6,175 nucleotides of DNA from JAVVEH01 sp032251435 (GTDB lineage Bacteria > Verrucomicrobiota > Lentisphaeria > Oligosphaerales > MVZH01), in the NCBI GenBank assembly GCA_032251435.1, contig JAVVEH010000084.1, forward strand, positions 1 through 6,175. The letters are read 5' to 3'. The position numbers were made by a program, and so were the translations under genes. The notes under the pieces are model-generated. The model searched no databases, was not told where the DNA came from, and worked only from the letters and a program-made list of their open reading frames with translations. Below, piece after piece: positions 5,367 through 6,175 of this stretch. Every line of letters starts with the position of its first letter. Positions within the stretch are counted from its first letter, which is position 1.

Positions 5367-5817
5367 ATTTCGCCAAGTCGGCCGGAAGTGTGATGTGCCG
5401 GATGTCTCCCCCGGCGTGCTCAATGACCACCGGCACATGGCGCTGCCCGGCCCCCGGAATCAATAATCCTTCAATGCGTTCAGGCCATTCCACCAAAGAT
5501 ACCGCGTCTTTCGGAAAGAGAAACTCATCCACCCCAAAGGCCAGCGCGGCGTCTTCATCCGTGATCCGGTACATGTCCAAGTGGTATAACCAACGCCCGT
5601 CCGGGCAGGCGTATTCCTGGACCACGGCGAATGTCGGGCTGGTCACCGGCTCGGTGATACCCAGGCCGCGGGCGAACCCGCGGGAAAACACGGTTTTACC
5701 GGTCCCTAGGTCGCCCCGCAAACTCACGGTGACACCGACGGGTAACACCGCGGCCAGCCGCTTGCCCAATTGGAACGTGGCATCTTCACCATCACTGATT
5801 ATCCGGGTTGTCCGCAT
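5365..5817 (-). CDS. tsaE: tRNA threonylcarbamoyladenosine biosynthesis ATPase TsaE (YjeE)
   Basis: TsaE is the small P-loop ATPase that drives turnover of the TsaB-TsaD complex in t6A37 synthesis. From the ATG at 5817 the protein is 150 residues, the family norm. It has the Walker A motif GDLGTGKT (35-42), SPTFAVVQEY (60-69, switch-like region), HLDMYR (79-84, Walker B region) and VEWPERI (109-115), all in the expected order. The reading frame stays open upstream to a TTG at 6033, which would add 72 residues, but that start lies against the U-run of the upstream terminator. The ATG at 5817 has AAGGG eight bases ahead and the family homology begins right there, so the shorter form is called. 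It is probably the first gene of the tsaE-tsaB-xerC(-tilS) operon. Confidence 0.95.
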   Translation of the reverse strand: MRTTRIISDGEDATFQLGKRLAAVLPVGVTVSLRGDLGTGKTVFSRGFARGLGITEPVTSPTFAVVQEYACPDGRWLYHLDMYRITDEDAALAFGVDEFLFPKDAVSLVEWPERIEGLLIPGAGQRHVPVVIEHAGGDIRHITLPADLAK

Positions 5818-5825
5818 GCGTGAAG

Positions 5826-5830
5826 CCCTT
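5826..5830 (-). promoter_or_regulatory. tsaE ribosome binding site that decides the start
   Basis: AAGGG in the minus-strand transcript is eight bases upstream of the ATG at 5817-5815. It supports the 150-residue TsaE over the 222-residue in-frame extension. Confidence 0.7.
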
Positions 5831-5846
5831 AGTTGACAGAGCTGGG

Positions 5847-5852
5847 AATATA
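5847..5852 (-). promoter_or_regulatory. Weak candidate -10 element for the tsaE operon
   Basis: Read on the minus strand, TATATT (5852-5847) matches the -10 consensus at 5 of 6 bases and would start transcription near 5840, leaving a leader of about 23 nt containing the AAGGG site. No good -35 hexamer is visible at 16-18 bp upstream. The promoter must lie somewhere between the terminator at 6032-6071 and 5817 unless transcription reads through. Confidence 0.22.
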
Positions 5853-6031
5853 ATCCCGAAACCATAAAACGAAAGACGGAGAGCGCCCCGCGGCGGGCCT
5901 GTCGCCGCCGTGAGAGAAAGCGACTCTGCGAGATCCGGTGTTTTTTTAACAGCTCAACGACTCTCTCCGCCGCCGATACGAGAGCTTCAGGATCCACTAG
6001 CGGAAAAAGATTAATGGCCACAAAAAGGCAC

Positions 6032-6071
6032 AAAAAAAACCGCCCCGTCCGGGAAACCGGGCGGGGCGGTT
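6032..6071 (-). terminator. Intrinsic terminator of the PEP-CTERM gene
   Basis: On the minus strand a long GC-rich stem (6071-6057 pairing with 6052-6038, 15 positions with one A-C mismatch at 6061/6048) closes a 4-nt loop. It is followed directly by eight U residues (complement of 6039-6032, the first two of which can also pair in the stem). It lies 33 nt after the stop of the PEP-CTERM reading frame. It should separate that gene from the tsaE operon, so tsaE probably needs its own promoter. Confidence 0.88.
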
Positions 6072-6104
6072 GAATTTACCGCGCTCTCGGCGGGAGAACT
6101 TGCC

Positions 6105-6175
6105 TTACTTCCGACACCGACGGCGGAAGGTCAGGCCCATCAGCCCCAGACCGGCCAGGATGATCGTGGACGGCT
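6105..6175 (-). CDS. C-terminal end of a PEP-CTERM sorting-signal protein (partial)
   Basis: The last 22 complete codons before a TAA stop (6107-6105) read PSTIILAGLGLMGLTF followed by a basic tail RRRCRK. The cut codon before them ends in AG, consistent with Glu, which would give the E-P-S-T form of the PEP motif. This is the standard tripartite PEP-CTERM signal: PEP box, single hydrophobic helix, Arg-rich end. Such proteins are exported and handed to an exosortase, which processes them at the membrane, usually in bacteria that make extracellular polysaccharide. The signal belongs to the end of the protein; the functional domain lies beyond the right edge, so its role is unknown. A strong terminator follows the stop, supporting a real gene end here. 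Confidence 0.85.
   Translation of the reverse strand, partial: PSTIILAGLGLMGLTFRRRCRK

Noticed and set aside
5833..5854. Plus-strand TTGACA (5833-5838) and TATAAT (5849-5854), both perfect promoter hexamers
   Set aside because: The spacing is only 10 bp, far below the 16-18 bp that sigma-70 promoters need, and the direction leads into no plus-strand gene.
5989..5999. GGATCCACTAG resembling a cloning-vector polylinker
   Set aside because: The match is only about 11 bases and the flanks do not continue as vector sequence. Chance is more likely than contamination.

Overview
The window is a GC-rich bacterial chromosome segment. A C-terminal PEP-CTERM sorting signal, a tRNA gene with an encoded CCA, tsaE/tsaB/xerC/tilS genes, and several families of short-period tandem repeats between and inside genes together suggest a member of the Verrucomicrobiota/Kiritimatiellota (PVC) group. 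That placement is an inference from style, not from a marker gene. The only organism-independent certainties are the gene families.

Layout, left to right. Positions 1-81 are a 9-bp minisatellite running off the left edge. A tRNA-Thr(TGT) gene follows at 147-221 behind a plausible promoter. Positions 222-788 hold no convincing gene but are full of repeats and hairpins: a triple 12-bp repeat, a 34-bp repeat present twice at 75-bp spacing with a third partial copy, and five inverted repeats. A plus-strand gene (789-2036) encodes an FAD-dependent amine-oxidase/protoporphyrinogen-oxidase-like protein whose coding region carries a 7-bp tandem repeat near its 3' end. A 123-bp convergent gap with two short hairpins separates it from the minus-strand genes.

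Everything to the right is on the minus strand and reads, in transcription order: the last 23 codons of a PEP-CTERM protein and its strong intrinsic terminator (right edge), then tsaE, tsaB, xerC and tilS. tsaE and tsaB are tightly coupled (12-nt gap, with the tsaB ribosome binding site overlapping the tsaE stop). xerC follows tsaB after 31 nt, and tilS follows xerC after 132 nt. The gap before tilS contains an 8-bp tandem repeat.

Functionally, tsaE and tsaB belong to the t6A37 tRNA modification machinery and tilS makes lysidine at C34 of tRNA-Ile(CAU). The cluster is therefore largely about anticodon-loop modification, with a chromosome-dimer-resolution recombinase embedded in it. The tRNA-Thr in the same window has U36-A37-A38, the context t6A enzymes act on. 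I see no defence system, CRISPR, insertion sequence or prophage. The most unusual aspect is the density of unrelated short tandem-repeat families, including one inside a conserved gene.
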